Shown here: piece after piece, positions 16,562-26,671 of the stretch
Position numbering within the stretch: position 1 is the first letter of the stretch
Layout of the letters: every line of letters starts with the position of its first letter
Assembly (NCBI RefSeq): GCF_001651855.1
Contig: NZ_LNQC01000036.1
Span: 37,397-101,396, forward strand
DNA from: Sinorhizobium americanum
GTDB taxonomy: Bacteria > Pseudomonadota > Alphaproteobacteria > Rhizobiales > Rhizobiaceae
Reading direction: 5' to 3'
Length of the DNA stretch: 64,000 bases
The notes under the pieces: model-generated
Database searches by the model: none
What the model was told of the DNA's origin: nothing
What the model saw: the letters and a program-made list of their open reading frames with translations, nothing else
Program-made: the position numbers and the translations under genes

Positions 16562-19500
16562 ATGGGTGTGAAGCATAATCCGAAACGGGACCGTCACATT
16601 GATGCGGCCCGTGCGGCAGTGACCAAGATCGGTGCCGACACTCTGCCGCCGGAAATCCTCTTCAGCGGCGCGAGCAATGACGACCTCGATCTTTATTCGC
16701 CGGACATGCTGGCGCTGACCGCCGCCCATGCGCGCAAGGAACTGGCCCGCTGGGACGGCGGCAAACCGCAGGTGTCGGTCGAAACGGTGCCGGGCGTAGC
16801 GCCCGGTGGAACGGAAGTCTCGATCATCGCCGTCACCGAACACAACATGCCTTTCCTTTACGACTCGGTCATGGGCGAGGTGACGAGCACCCACCGCGAC
16901 ATTCATCTGGCAATCCACCCCATTCTCGTCATGAAACCGGGCCAGCCCGCCAAGTTGCTCGACCCGGACGAGGAAAGCGACCCGGCGCACCGCGTCAGCC
17001 ACATCCAGATCCATCTGAGCAAGCTGACGCCGCTCGAGGAGCGGTCGCTGAGCAAGCGCATCACCGACGTGCTGGAACAGGTTCACCAGGCGGTTCACGA
17101 CTGGCCGGCGATGACCGCCCTGCTTGATCAGGCCATGCGGGAACTGGAAGACTACAACGCCTCACGCAAGAAGAGCGACCGCGACGAGGCCCTCTCCTTT
17201 CTTCGCTGGCTAAGGGACAACAATTTCACCTTCCTCGGAATGCGCGAATACACCTATTCCGGCAAGGGCGAGAAAGCCGCTGTCGAACGCGGCAAGGGCC
17301 GGGGCCTCGGCATTCTCTCCAATCCCGATGTCCGCGTGCTGCGCCAGGGCAAGGACGCGGTGCTGACGACGCCGGAGATCCTCGCCTTCCTCGAAGGACC
17401 CGACTTCCTGATCGTCACCAAGGCCAACGTGAAGTCGATCGTGCACCGCCGCGCCTATATGGACTACATCGGCGTCAAGCGCTTCGACTCCTCCGGCAAC
17501 GTCGTGGGCGAGCTGCGCATCGTCGGCCTGTTCACCTCGACCGCCTATACACGTCAGGCAGCGGAAATTCCGCTGTTGCGCCACAAGATCGAGAAGATCA
17601 TCGATCATTTCGGCTACGATCCGCAGAGCCACTCCGGCAAAATGCTGGCCAATACGCTTGAAGCCTATCCGCGCGACGATCTCTTCCAGATCGATATCGG
17701 CCTGCTCGCCGCCTTCTCGGAACAGATCAACGAACTCGGAGACCGGCCGCGCATCCGCGTGCTGCCGCGCATCGACCACTTCGACCGCTTCGTCTCGGTC
17801 ATCGTCTTCGTGCCGCGCGAGCAATATGATTCGGCTGTCCGCGAGAAGATCGGCGACTACCTGAAGACCGTCTATGACGGCCGTGTCTCCGCCTACTACC
17901 CCGCCTTCCCCGAAGGCGGCCTGGCCCGCGTCCATTTCATCATTGGGCGTTCGGGCGGCAAGACGCCGCGCGTCCCGCAGACCAAGCTCGAGGAAGCCGT
18001 CCGCGCCATCGTCACCCGCTGGACCGATCGCTTCAACCTGTTGGCCCGCAAGGACGGCATCGAGCTAGTGGTCGGCGAGGCCTATCAGGCCGCTTTTGCG
18101 CCGGCCGAGGCCTATGCCGACCTCACTGGCATAGCCGCCTGCAAGGCGGACGATCCGATTCGCATCTCCTTCTACCACCGGGACCGGGAAAGCCCCGACG
18201 CGCTGGAATTGAAGATCTTCCACGCCGAGACGCCGGTCTCGCTTTCCCGCCGTGTGCCGCTCCTCGAAAATCTCGGTTTCCGCGTCATCAGCGAGCAGAC
18301 CCACGACATTGGCGTGCGCGCCCCTGGCCAGGAGCCGCGCGAGGTCGTGCTGCACGACATGGAGCTCATTCACCGCGACGGCCATTCGGTCCACCTCGCC
18401 AAGACCGGCGCCGCCCTGGAGGAGGCCTTCCTCGCCGCCTGGAACGGCACGATCGAGGACGACAACTTCAACCGGCTGGTTCTGCTCGCCGGGCTCACCG
18501 CCCGTGAAGTCACGGTGCTGCGCGCCTTTTCGCGCTATTTGCGCCAGGCCGGGATCACCTATTCGCAGGGCTATATCGCCGACACGCTGAACAAATATCC
18601 GGCGATCGCCGCCGATATCTTCCGGCTGTTCTCGACCCGGCTCGATCCGAAGATCGACGCCAAGGCGCGCTCAAAGAGGGCGAGCGCCCTGCTCGCGTCG
18701 ATCGAGGAAGCGCTCGCGGCCGTGCCGAGCCTCGACGAAGACCGGATCCTGCGCCGCTATGTCAACGTCATCCAGTCGACGCTCCGGACCAATTATTTCC
18801 AGAAGGACGCCGAGGGCAGACCGCGCCCGGTGCTTGCCTTCAAGCTTGATCCGAAACAGCTCGAGGGCCTTCCGGAACCGCGCCCCTTCCGCGAAATTTT
18901 CGTCTACGGCACCGAAGTGGAAGGCGTGCACCTCAGGTTCGGAAAGGTGGCGCGCGGCGGGCTGCGCTGGTCCGACCGGGCCCAGGACTACCGCACCGAG
19001 GTGCTCGGCCTCGTCAAGGCGCAGCAGGTCAAGAACGCCGTCATCGTTCCGGTCGGCGCCAAGGGCGGCTTCTATCCGAAGCAGCTCCCCATTGGCGGCA
19101 GCCGCGACGAGATCTTCAAGGCCGGCACCGAAGCCTACAAGACCTATATCCGCACGCTGCTCTCGGTGACCGACAACATCGTCGGCCAGGAGGTCGTGCC
19201 GCCCAAGGACACGCTTCGCCTCGACGGCGACGACCCCTATTTCGTCGTCGCGGCCGACAAGGGTACCGCCACCTTCTCGGACACCGCGAACGGGCTGGCG
19301 CAAGAGGCCGGCTTCTGGCTCGACGACGCCTTCGCTTCCGGCGGTTCGGCCGGTTACGACCACAAGAAGATGGGCATCACGGCGCGCGGCGCCTGGGAGG
19401 CCGTCAAGCGGCATTTCCGCGAGATGAACACCGACATCCAGACGACGCCTTTCACGGTTGCCGGCGTCGGCGACATGTCGGGCGACGTCTTCGGCAACGG

Positions 19501-21349
19501 CATGCTGCTTTCGGAGAAGATCCGGCTGATCGCCGCCTTCGACCACCGCGACATCTTCATCGATCCGAATCCGGATATCGATCTCTCCTTCGCCGAGCGC
19601 CAGCGCATGTTCGCGCTGCCGCGTTCGAGTTGGCAGGACTATGACCGCAAGACGCTTTCGCCCGGGGCGATGATCATCTCGCGCGCCGAGAAGCTGGTGG
19701 CGCTGACGCCGGAAGCGATGGCGGCGATCGGCATCGACAAGCAGAAGGCGACGCCGTTCGAGATCATGAACGCCATCCTGAAGAGCGAGGTCGACCTCCT
19801 GTGGTTCGGCGGTATCGGCACTTATGTGCGCGGCAGCAACGAGACGGACGCCGAAGTCGGCGACCGCGCCAATGACCCGATCCGCGTCACGGCGGAAGAA
19901 GTGCGCGCCCGGGTCATCGGCGAGGGCGCCAATCTCGGCGTTACCCAAAGGGGGCGCATCGGCTTCTCGCTCGCCGGCGGGCGCTGCAATTCCGATGCGA
20001 TCGACAATTCGGCCGGCGTCAATTCCTCCGACGTCGAGGTCAACATCAAGATCGCGCTCGCCTCGGCCATGCGCGACGGACGCCTGACCCGACCGAAGCG
20101 CAATACGCTGCTCGCCGCGATGACGGACGAAGTCGGCCATCTCGTGCTGCGCAACAACTACCAGCAGTCGCTGGCGATCTCGCTCACCGAAATGCAGGGC
20201 CTCGCCAACCGCACGCCGCTGGCGCGGCTGATGGCGCGGCTCGAGACCGACGGCCATCTCAACCGCAAGGTGGAAACCCTGCCGACGGAAGTGGCGATGG
20301 CCGAGCGCTACCAGGCGGGCAAGCCGCTGACCCGGCCGGAGATCGGCGTGCTGCTCTCCTATGCGAAGCTGGTGCTGTTCGAAGAGCTGATCCAGAGCGA
20401 ACTGCCGGACGACCCCTATTTCACCGCGACGCTCGAACGCTACTTCCCGGCGAAGATGCGCAAGACCTATACCGGGGACATCCGCGGTCACCGGCTGCGC
20501 CGCGAGATCATCGCGACGGTGCTCGCCAACGAAACGATCAATCGCGGCGGCCCCGCCTTCGTCTCCACCCTGACGGACGCGACCGGCTTCCTTTCCGCCG
20601 ATGTCGTCAAGGCCGCGGTGCTAGCGCTTGACGGTTTCGACCTGCCGCGGATCTATGGCGAGATCGACGCGCTCGACAACAGGATCAGCGGGCAGGTGCA
20701 GAACCGGCTCTATCAGGAAGTCGGGCGCATTTTCGCGCTTGTCTCCGAACGGGCCTTGCGCACACGAGCGTCAGATGGGCCCGTTGCCGACGCCGTTCAG
20801 CGGCTGCGCGAGGGGCTGCAGAAGCTGCGCGGCACGATGCGCGCGGCGATTTCGAGCGGAAGCTCCGAGGAGGCCCGCCTGAAGGCGGCGGGCTTCATCG
20901 AAAGCGGCGTGCCGGCAAAGCTTGCCGAAGAGATCACCGAACTGTCTCTGATGACCCTGGTCCCCGAGATCATGCAGATCGCCACGGTAACCGGCGAGCC
21001 GCTCAACCGCACGGCTCAGGGCTACTTCGCCGTGACCGAGACGTTCCGGGTCAACCGGCTGCTGGCGGCGGCCGACCGTGTGCCCGCCACCGAGCAGTTC
21101 GAGGCGATGGCGCTGACACGGGCCGTTGCCGACATCGCCACTGCCCGGCGCGACATAACAGTGGCCGCCCTCGTCGAACAGAAGAAGGAACGCAATCCGG
21201 TTCTCGCCTGGCAGGACCAGGACCGTGAGCGCGTGTCTCGCGCTGGCGACCAGTTGAAGGTGCTGACGGAAAAGGGCGAGACGACGCTTGCCAAGATCAC
21301 CGTCGCCGCGGGTCTCCTCAGCGACCTTGCACGTGGCAGGGCGAAATGA
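16562..21349 (+). CDS. NAD-specific glutamate dehydrogenase, large (about 180 kDa) type
   Basis: A 1595-residue protein of the large NAD-GDH family found in Caulobacter, Pseudomonas and rhizobia. The catalytic core lies in the second half: RFGKVARGGLRWSDR near residue 800, GAKGGFYPKQLP near 838, GVGDMSGDVFGNGMLLSEKI near 970-990 and GEGANLGVTQRGRIGF near 1120. The long N-terminal part holds ACT-like regulatory regions, and the C-terminal part is helical and family-specific. It deaminates glutamate to 2-oxoglutarate, feeding amino-acid carbon to the TCA cycle. The length matches the family and the frame is intact. Confidence 0.96.
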   Translation: MGVKHNPKRDRHIDAARAAVTKIGADTLPPEILFSGASNDDLDLYSPDMLALTAAHARKELARWDGGKPQVSVETVPGVAPGGTEVSIIAVTEHNMPFLYDSVMGEVTSTHRDIHLAIHPILVMKPGQPAKLLDPDEESDPAHRVSHIQIHLSKLTPLEERSLSKRITDVLEQVHQAVHDWPAMTALLDQAMRELEDYNASRKKSDRDEALSFLRWLRDNNFTFLGMREYTYSGKGEKAAVERGKGRGLGILSNPDVRVLRQGKDAVLTTPEILAFLEGPDFLIVTKANVKSIVHRRAYMDYIGVKRFDSSGNVVGELRIVGLFTSTAYTRQAAEIPLLRHKIEKIIDHFGYDPQSHSGKMLANTLEAYPRDDLFQIDIGLLAAFSEQINELGDRPRIRVLPRIDHFDRFVSVIVFVPREQYDSAVREKIGDYLKTVYDGRVSAYYPAFPEGGLARVHFIIGRSGGKTPRVPQTKLEEAVRAIVTRWTDRFNLLARKDGIELVVGEAYQAAFAPAEAYADLTGIAACKADDPIRISFYHRDRESPDALELKIFHAETPVSLSRRVPLLENLGFRVISEQTHDIGVRAPGQEPREVVLHDMELIHRDGHSVHLAKTGAALEEAFLAAWNGTIEDDNFNRLVLLAGLTAREVTVLRAFSRYLRQAGITYSQGYIADTLNKYPAIAADIFRLFSTRLDPKIDAKARSKRASALLASIEEALAAVPSLDEDRILRRYVNVIQSTLRTNYFQKDAEGRPRPVLAFKLDPKQLEGLPEPRPFREIFVYGTEVEGVHLRFGKVARGGLRWSDRAQDYRTEVLGLVKAQQVKNAVIVPVGAKGGFYPKQLPIGGSRDEIFKAGTEAYKTYIRTLLSVTDNIVGQEVVPPKDTLRLDGDDPYFVVAADKGTATFSDTANGLAQEAGFWLDDAFASGGSAGYDHKKMGITARGAWEAVKRHFREMNTDIQTTPFTVAGVGDMSGDVFGNGMLLSEKIRLIAAFDHRDIFIDPNPDIDLSFAERQRMFALPRSSWQDYDRKTLSPGAMIISRAEKLVALTPEAMAAIGIDKQKATPFEIMNAILKSEVDLLWFGGIGTYVRGSNETDAEVGDRANDPIRVTAEEVRARVIGEGANLGVTQRGRIGFSLAGGRCNSDAIDNSAGVNSSDVEVNIKIALASAMRDGRLTRPKRNTLLAAMTDEVGHLVLRNNYQQSLAISLTEMQGLANRTPLARLMARLETDGHLNRKVETLPTEVAMAERYQAGKPLTRPEIGVLLSYAKLVLFEELIQSELPDDPYFTATLERYFPAKMRKTYTGDIRGHRLRREIIATVLANETINRGGPAFVSTLTDATGFLSADVVKAAVLALDGFDLPRIYGEIDALDNRISGQVQNRLYQEVGRIFALVSERALRTRASDGPVADAVQRLREGLQKLRGTMRAAISSGSSEEARLKAAGFIESGVPAKLAEEITELSLMTLVPEIMQIATVTGEPLNRTAQGYFAVTETFRVNRLLAAADRVPATEQFEAMALTRAVADIATARRDITVAALVEQKKERNPVLAWQDQDRERVSRAGDQLKVLTEKGETTLAKITVAAGLLSDLARGRAK

Positions 21350-21351
21350 CA

Positions 21352-21382
21352 CAGTCCTCCTGGCCGCTGGCTAGGAGGACTG
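21352..21382 (+). terminator. Hairpin after glutamate dehydrogenase
   Basis: CAGTCCTCCT (21352-21361) pairs with AGGAGGACTG (21373-21382) around 11 bases, directly after the stop codon. There is only a weak T-rich tail. Confidence 0.55.
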
Positions 21383-21467
21383 ATTCCGTTCCCGGTTCGA
21401 GCGTGTTTTCAACGCCTTGGCACCCCTGCTCCGCTTAAGGGCGCGGGGTCAATTCCGGGAGGGGAGC

Positions 21468-22859
21468 TTGGACATCGCAGTCGCACAGGCGCAGCAACAG
21501 CCGAAAACCACCCGTCTCGGCATTGCCGGCTGGATGCTGTTCGACTGGGCCGCCCAACCCTTCTTCACCGTCATCACCACCTTCATCTTTGCGCCCTATT
21601 TCGTTTCCCGGCTAACAACGGATCACATCGCGGGCCAGGCGGTCTGGGGCTATACGCTCACCGTCTCCGGCATCGTCATCGCCATGCTGTCGCCGGTCCT
21701 CGGTGCCATCGCCGATGCGACCGGACCTCGCAAGCCGTGGATCGCCTTCTTTGCTGCTATCAAGATCGCCGCGCTCGCCATGCTCTGGTTCGCGGTGCCC
21801 GGTTCGCCGCTCATCTATCCTGCGCTCTTCCTGGCGCTGGCAACGGTCGCCGCCGAGTTTTCGATCGTCTTCAATGATTCGATGATGCCGCGCCTCGTCG
21901 GCGAGAAGGACGTGGGTAGAATCTCCAACATCGCCTGGGGAATGGGCTATCTCGGCGGCATGATCGTGCTGATCGGCGTCGTCGCGCTCCTGGCCGGGAA
22001 TCAGGCTACCGGCAAGACCGCGCTCGGGCTCGATCCGCTTTTCGGGCTCGACCCTGCAAAGGGCGAGGATGCGCGCATCACCGGCCCGATCTCGGCGCTC
22101 TGGTATCTCATCTTCATCCTGCCGATGTTCCTCTTCACCCCGGATGCGGGCAAGGCAACGACCTCCCTGAAGGAGGCGACGGTTCGCGGCCTCGCGGAAC
22201 TCAGAGGCACGCTTGGCGAACTCAAAGAGAGGGCCGGGATCCTGCGCTTCCTGATCGCCCGCATGATCTTCCAGGATGGCGTCAACGGTCTACTGGCGCT
22301 CGGCGGCACCTTCGCCGCCGGCATGTTCGGCTGGCAGACGATGGAACTCGGCCTCTACGGCATTATCCTCAACGTCGTCGCGATCGGCGGCTGCCTCTAT
22401 GCGAGCCGGCTCGACACGCGGCTCGGCTCGAAGAGGATCGTCGTCGCCAGCCTCGTCTGCCTGACCATCGCGACGCTCGGCATCGTCTCGACCGGTCCCG
22501 GCTTCACGTTGTTCGGGCTTTTCCCGCTGCCGACCGCGGATTCGAACGGCCTTTTCGGTACGGCTGCCGAGAAAGCTTATATTCTCTACGGCCTGCTGGT
22601 GGGCATCGCCTTCGGCCCGGTTCAGGCCTCATCGCGATCCTATCTCGCCCGCAGCGTCTCGCCCGATGAGGCAGGACGCTATTTCGGGCTTTACGCGCTG
22701 TCCGGCCGCGCCACTTCGTTCCTGGCGCCGGCCTCGGTGGCGACGATCACCGTGATGACCGGTTCGGCGCGGATCGGCATGATGGCGCTGGTCGCATTCC
22801 TCGCCGTCGGGCTCATCATCCTGCTGCGCACGCCCTACCCGGCCCATCGGCCGGGGTGA
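21468..22859 (+). CDS. MFS transporter of the UMF1 / Atg22-like group
   Basis: A 463-residue carrier with 11-12 membrane segments. The N-terminal signature IAGWMLFDWAAQPFFTVITTFIF and the long loop after EFSIVFNDSMMPRLV fit the UMF1 family (related to the yeast vacuolar effluxer Atg22). The start is uncertain: TTG at 21468 follows a strong GGGAGGGGAGC and gives the N-terminus LDIAVAQAQQQ, while an ATG at 21534 would cut into the first membrane helix. The substrate is unknown in bacteria, though efflux of amino acids or metabolites is plausible. It follows gdh by 118 bases. Confidence 0.85.
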   Translation: MDIAVAQAQQQPKTTRLGIAGWMLFDWAAQPFFTVITTFIFAPYFVSRLTTDHIAGQAVWGYTLTVSGIVIAMLSPVLGAIADATGPRKPWIAFFAAIKIAALAMLWFAVPGSPLIYPALFLALATVAAEFSIVFNDSMMPRLVGEKDVGRISNIAWGMGYLGGMIVLIGVVALLAGNQATGKTALGLDPLFGLDPAKGEDARITGPISALWYLIFILPMFLFTPDAGKATTSLKEATVRGLAELRGTLGELKERAGILRFLIARMIFQDGVNGLLALGGTFAAGMFGWQTMELGLYGIILNVVAIGGCLYASRLDTRLGSKRIVVASLVCLTIATLGIVSTGPGFTLFGLFPLPTADSNGLFGTAAEKAYILYGLLVGIAFGPVQASSRSYLARSVSPDEAGRYFGLYALSGRATSFLAPASVATITVMTGSARIGMMALVAFLAVGLIILLRTPYPAHRPG

Positions 22860-22955
22860 ACGGGTCGTCGTGGGGCACGGCAGTTTGCCAAAAGCACGCC
22901 CTGAAGCTCCGTTGCTATCGACCGTGTTTCCTTGCTGGCACAGCCTTTTGCGGCC

Positions 22956-22996
22956 GTCATCCTCGGGCTCGACCCAGGGTCAAGCCCGAGGATGAC
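22956..22996. repeat. Palindromic intergenic repeat
   Basis: GTCATCCTCGGGCT at 22956-22969 is the reverse complement of AGCCCGAGGATGAC at 22983-22996, with a further partly self-complementary core between. This hairpin sequence type (GTCATCCTCGGGCTTGACCC) occurs as a dispersed intergenic element in many alphaproteobacteria. It lies between the UMF1 carrier gene and the convergent purH and may also act as terminator. Confidence 0.65.
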
Positions 22997-23081
22997 AAAG
23001 AGAGAGGACTTGGCTTTCCGCCTAACCACTAAAGCGCGTCGCCTTCAAACGTATTCACGCGGCGCGCTTCGGCGACAGGCA

Positions 23082-24692
23082 TTAATGCCGGAAGTGCCGC
23101 ATCCCGGTAAACACCATCGCAACATCGTGCTCGTTCGCCGCGGCGATCACCTCGTCATCGCGCATCGAGCCGCCCGGCTGGATCACGGCGGTGGCGCCGG
23201 CGGCGATCGCCGACAGCAGTCCGTCGGCGAAAGGCAGGAAGGCCTCCGAGGCGACCGCCGAACCGCGCGTCAGAGGGGCGGCGAGGCCGAGCGCCTTGGC
23301 GGCTTCCTCGGCCTTTATGGCGGCGATGCGGGCCGAATCGACGCGGCTCATCTGGCCGGCGCCGATACCGGCGGTCTGGCCGTCCTTGGCATAGACGACG
23401 GCGTTCGACTTGACGTGCTTCGCCACCTTGAAGGCGAACTTCATGTCCTCGAGCTCCTGTGCCGACGGGGCGCGCTTGGTAACGACCCTGAGCTCGAGAT
23501 CCTCGACCATGCCGTTGTCGCGCGTCTGGACGAGCAGCCCGCCGGCAACCGTCTTGGCAGTCAATCCGGGGGTGCGCGGATCCGGCAGGCCGCCTGCCGC
23601 CAGCAGCCTGAGGTTCGGCTTGCGGGCGATGATCGCCTTGGCCTCGTCGCTGACCGACGGCGCGATGATCACTTCGGTGAAGAGCTTGACTATCTCTTCG
23701 GCGGTTTCAGCGTCGAGCTGCTGGTTGAGCGCTATGATGCCGCCAAAGGCCGAGGTCGAATCGCAGGCGAGCGCCCGGCGATAGGCTTCGGCGAGCGACG
23801 GCGCGGTGGCGACACCGCAAGGGTTGGCGTGCTTGATGATCGCGCAGGCCGGCGCCTTATCCGGCAGGAACTCCGCCACCAACTCGAAGGCCGCGTCCGT
23901 ATCGTTGATGTTGTTGTAGGAAAGCTGCTTGCCTTGCAGCAGCGTCGCGGTCGCGACCCCCGGCCGCTTCTCACCGGTGACGTAGAAGCCCGCCTTCTGA
24001 TGCGGGTTCTCGCCGTAGCGCATCTCTTCCTTGAGCACGCCGCCGATCACCCGATGGCGCGGCATGGCCAAATCGAGCGCCTCGGAGAACCAGTTGGAGA
24101 TCGCCGCGTCGTAGGCAGCCGTCCGGGCATAGGCCTTGGCGGCCATTTTCTGGCGGAAGGCGTAGCGCGTCGTGCCGTTGGCGATTTCATCGAGCAGCGT
24201 GGAATAGTCGCCCGGATCGGTGACGATCGTCACATAGGCATGGTTCTTCGCCGAGGCCCGGATCATCGCCGGCCCGCCGATGTCGATATTCTCGACCGTG
24301 GTCGGATAGTCGCCGCCCTCGGCGCGGACTTCCTCGAACGGATAGAGATTAATGACGACGAGGTCGATCGCCGTGATGCCATGCGTCTCCATCGCCGCCT
24401 TGTGGTCGGCATCGTCGCGAATGGCGAGCAGGCCGCCATGCACGCCCGGATGAAGCGTCTTAACGCGGCCATCCATGACCTCCGGAAAGCCGGTCAATTC
24501 GGATACGTCGCTGACGGGAAGCCCGGCCGCCATGAGCGCCCTGTGCGTGCCGCCGGTCGAAACCAGCCTTACGCCCTTCGCGTCGAGGGCGCGGGCGAGC
24601 TCGACGATGCCCGCCTTATCGGACACGGAGAGGAGGGCGGTTTGGATCCGGACCTCGTCCGGGGCCGGGATTTTCTTGGAGGCGACAGCCAT
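23082..24692 (-). CDS. purH: Bifunctional AICAR transformylase / IMP cyclohydrolase
   Basis: A 536-residue enzyme for the last two steps of IMP synthesis. The N-terminal MGS-like cyclohydrolase domain has [27 protein letters not shown] and [11 protein letters not shown]. The C-terminal AICAR transformylase has [13 protein letters not shown], the catalytic [10 protein letters not shown] (Lys-His) and [10 protein letters not shown]. The ATG at 24692 is chosen because AAAGGAGCATGGTTG precedes it, while an upstream ATG would add 28 unrelated residues. It follows the heparinase-family gene by about 130 bases on the same strand. Confidence 0.97.
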   Translation of the reverse strand: MAVASKKIPAPDEVRIQTALLSVSDKAGIVELARALDAKGVRLVSTGGTHRALMAAGLPVSDVSELTGFPEVMDGRVKTLHPGVHGGLLAIRDDADHKAAMETHGITAIDLVVINLYPFEEVRAEGGDYPTTVENIDIGGPAMIRASAKNHAYVTIVTDPGDYSTLLDEIANGTTRYAFRQKMAAKAYARTAAYDAAISNWFSEALDLAMPRHRVIGGVLKEEMRYGENPHQKAGFYVTGEKRPGVATATLLQGKQLSYNNINDTDAAFELVAEFLPDKAPACAIIKHANPCGVATAPSLAEAYRRALACDSTSAFGGIIALNQQLDAETAEEIVKLFTEVIIAPSVSDEAKAIIARKPNLRLLAAGGLPDPRTPGLTAKTVAGGLLVQTRDNGMVEDLELRVVTKRAPSAQELEDMKFAFKVAKHVKSNAVVYAKDGQTAGIGAGQMSRVDSARIAAIKAEEAAKALGLAAPLTRGSAVASEAFLPFADGLLSAIAAGATAVIQPGGSMRDDEVIAAANEHDVAMVFTGMRHFRH

Positions 24693-24821
24693 CAACCATG
24701 CTCCTTTGGCAGCGCCGGACGCTTGGAGGAGGGGTGCCGGCGATTGGAATCGCTGCCCGTTAGCACAGCTTGCCAACGGAAGGAACCTTCGCCGCGGCGG
24801 AGGTCGAAAATAGGCTTGCCC

Positions 24822-26507
24822 CTACCCTTCGCTAGTCAGCGTCCACTGGATCTCCGGCTGCGCCGCCACCGCGAAGGTGACGGTGATCTGCGACGAGGCG
24901 CGCACGCCGGAGGGGTCGGCGAAGAAAACGTCCTCCTCGATCGCCAGGTCTCCATCCCGGCAGGCAAAAAGCCAGGCCTCGCCATCCGGCGCGCTCAGAT
25001 AGATCTCGCTCTTGCTGCTTTGCCGGAGCCCGATCGCCGGATGAATGTGAAAGCGGGCGACAGCGATCGCGCTGTCGGACGCCTCCGGATCGCTGCCATT
25101 TTCCTGCGAAAGCCGGTCGCGCCCGCGGATCAGCCGGCCACCGTTCAGAATGCCCACGTCGCGCTCGTGGATGAGGCCGAAAGCGGCGAGATAGCCGTCA
25201 TGGCTCGCCTTGACGGATTCGATGCGGCCCGGCTCGTCGCTTCGCTCCGCCTCAACCTGCGACACACCGCTCACCATGATCGGGCCGAGAAAGCGCGATT
25301 GCGAAAAGCGCGAGGAGGAGGTGTCGTTCACCGTCACCGTCGAGTGCGCGGCGGTGGCGCGGGCCATCTGCCGGAATCGTTCGCCGGCGAATTTCGGCGC
25401 GCCGGAATTGACGATGAGACGGTTTCGCCCCGAAGACATTTCGAAGGACAGGCAGCCGGCATGGGCGCTGCGCGACAGATGGGCCGACAGCGGACGGCCG
25501 GTGTCGACGATAACGACCGTCTCGCCGAGCGAAAGTCGCTCGAAACTGATATGCGGCAGCGATCGGAACGGCTCGCCCGCCGTTTCGTCGTAGCGCAGCA
25601 CCGAAGCCAGCTCGTGCGCCGGCACCGAGGTTGCGCCGTTGAAGAGCGCCAATTCGCCGCTCTGATGCCGGAAGAACCGAAGCGCCGGGTACATTCGGTC
25701 GATGCCAGAGATCAGCCGCGACGGCACGTCGTGACCGAGATTGACATAGGTCTGCCTGAGCGGCAGCAGGTCGAGCAGCAGTTCGAGGCCGGCGCGCGGA
25801 TTGCGGGAGAAATGGCCGCCATCGGGCAGGATCTGCCGGTCGAGTTCGAGATCCAGAGCGCGCGCGGCCCGGCGCAGCACCGAAGACGAGACCGGCATCG
25901 ACACGGAAGCCATTGCCAGCGCGATGCGAACCCTGAGCCGCGCCTCACCCTCCGGCACGGTCCCGGCGATGTGTCGGAGATAGCGGACCTGATAGGCGAG
26001 GCTTCTCAGGAACCGCCGATAGAAACCATGCTCGGCATTGCGCAGAACAACCGGCGAATGCGACAGCCAGGCGATGACCCGCTGCGCGGTCACATCTGCT
26101 TCCCAGGAGATGCCGCCGGTGTTGCGGCCATGCGTACCCATCCAATCGTCGACGATCTGACGCAGCCTGGTGAAGCCCGCCTCATCGCGAACGGCGCGCA
26201 TATGGCGCAGCCAGTCGAAGGCATGCAGCCGATTGGCAAATTCGTGCGACGGCAGGTCGATCTCGAAGGGCGATTCGCCTTCGGTATCGAGCACCCGGCC
26301 AGCCAGCGGATAGCGGCCCTGAAGAATTTCCTCCGCCACGAAGGGATCGATGGCTCTGAGATCGGTCGGCGCAACTATAAGCCGGTCCGGGGTCGACCCG
26401 GAGAAACGCAGTGCCGCCAGCCGCGCGAGCGAAAGCCGGCGCGCGAAGCGGCGCCAGCCTTCGCGCAGATACAGGTAAAGCAGCCTTCGTCTAGCGGAAA
26501 ACAGCAT
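24822..26507 (-). CDS. Heparinase II/III family protein
   Basis: A 561-residue protein with a helical N-terminal toroid region (HAFDWLRHMRAV near residue 75) and a C-terminal beta-sheet domain typical of heparinase II/III-like polysaccharide lyases (FNGATSVPAHELASVLRYD, NSGAPKFAGERFR, AHSTVTVNDTSSS). In rhizobia this gene is stably found between rsmB and purH. No signal peptide is evident: it begins MLFSARRRLLYLYLREGW. Its substrate is unknown. It may act on a uronic-acid polysaccharide such as exopolysaccharide, but that is inference. Confidence 0.88.
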   Translation of the reverse strand: MLFSARRRLLYLYLREGWRRFARRLSLARLAALRFSGSTPDRLIVAPTDLRAIDPFVAEEILQGRYPLAGRVLDTEGESPFEIDLPSHEFANRLHAFDWLRHMRAVRDEAGFTRLRQIVDDWMGTHGRNTGGISWEADVTAQRVIAWLSHSPVVLRNAEHGFYRRFLRSLAYQVRYLRHIAGTVPEGEARLRVRIALAMASVSMPVSSSVLRRAARALDLELDRQILPDGGHFSRNPRAGLELLLDLLPLRQTYVNLGHDVPSRLISGIDRMYPALRFFRHQSGELALFNGATSVPAHELASVLRYDETAGEPFRSLPHISFERLSLGETVVIVDTGRPLSAHLSRSAHAGCLSFEMSSGRNRLIVNSGAPKFAGERFRQMARATAAHSTVTVNDTSSSRFSQSRFLGPIMVSGVSQVEAERSDEPGRIESVKASHDGYLAAFGLIHERDVGILNGGRLIRGRDRLSQENGSDPEASDSAIAVARFHIHPAIGLRQSSKSEIYLSAPDGEAWLFACRDGDLAIEEDVFFADPSGVRASSQITVTFAVAAQPEIQWTLTSEG

Positions 26508-26595
26508 CGGCGCCTGCAGGTTTCTTGATTGCCGCGACGGAACCTTCGAAGCGCTTGAGCAGCACCTGTCGGAATTGCGCCAGAATCGCTTTCAT
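26491..26595 (-). CDS. Possible short overlapping ORF upstream of heparinase gene, 34 residues
   Basis: The frame starts MKAILAQFRQVLLKRF and ends 17 bases inside the heparinase gene in another frame. It is basic and amphipathic and could couple translation to the heparinase start, whose own ribosome binding site is weak. It has no clear Shine-Dalgarno of its own, so it may be chance. Confidence 0.2.
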   Translation of the reverse strand: MKAILAQFRQVLLKRFEGSVAAIKKPAGADAVFR

Positions 26596-26629
26596 GGGCC
26601 GGAATGGTGCCGGAAGGATGATTAAATTT

Positions 26630-26653
26630 CTATCAATTTGCCACCATTGATAG
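26630..26653. promoter_or_regulatory. Inverted repeat in rsmB-heparinase gap
   Basis: CTATCAAT (26630-26637) and ATTGATAG (26646-26653) form an 8-bp inverted repeat with an 8-base spacer inside a short AT-rich patch between rsmB and the heparinase gene. It could be an operator, a weak terminator of rsmB or part of a promoter. Confidence 0.35.
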
Positions 26654-26671
26654 GCAGGTGGTACTGAAGCG

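Noticed and set aside
22932..26528. Very long plus-strand open frame (about 1200 codons) opposite purH and the heparinase gene
   Set aside because: It is antisense to two recognisable genes, has no ribosome site and an Arg-rich composition. Open antisense frames are expected where codons are GC-rich at the third position.
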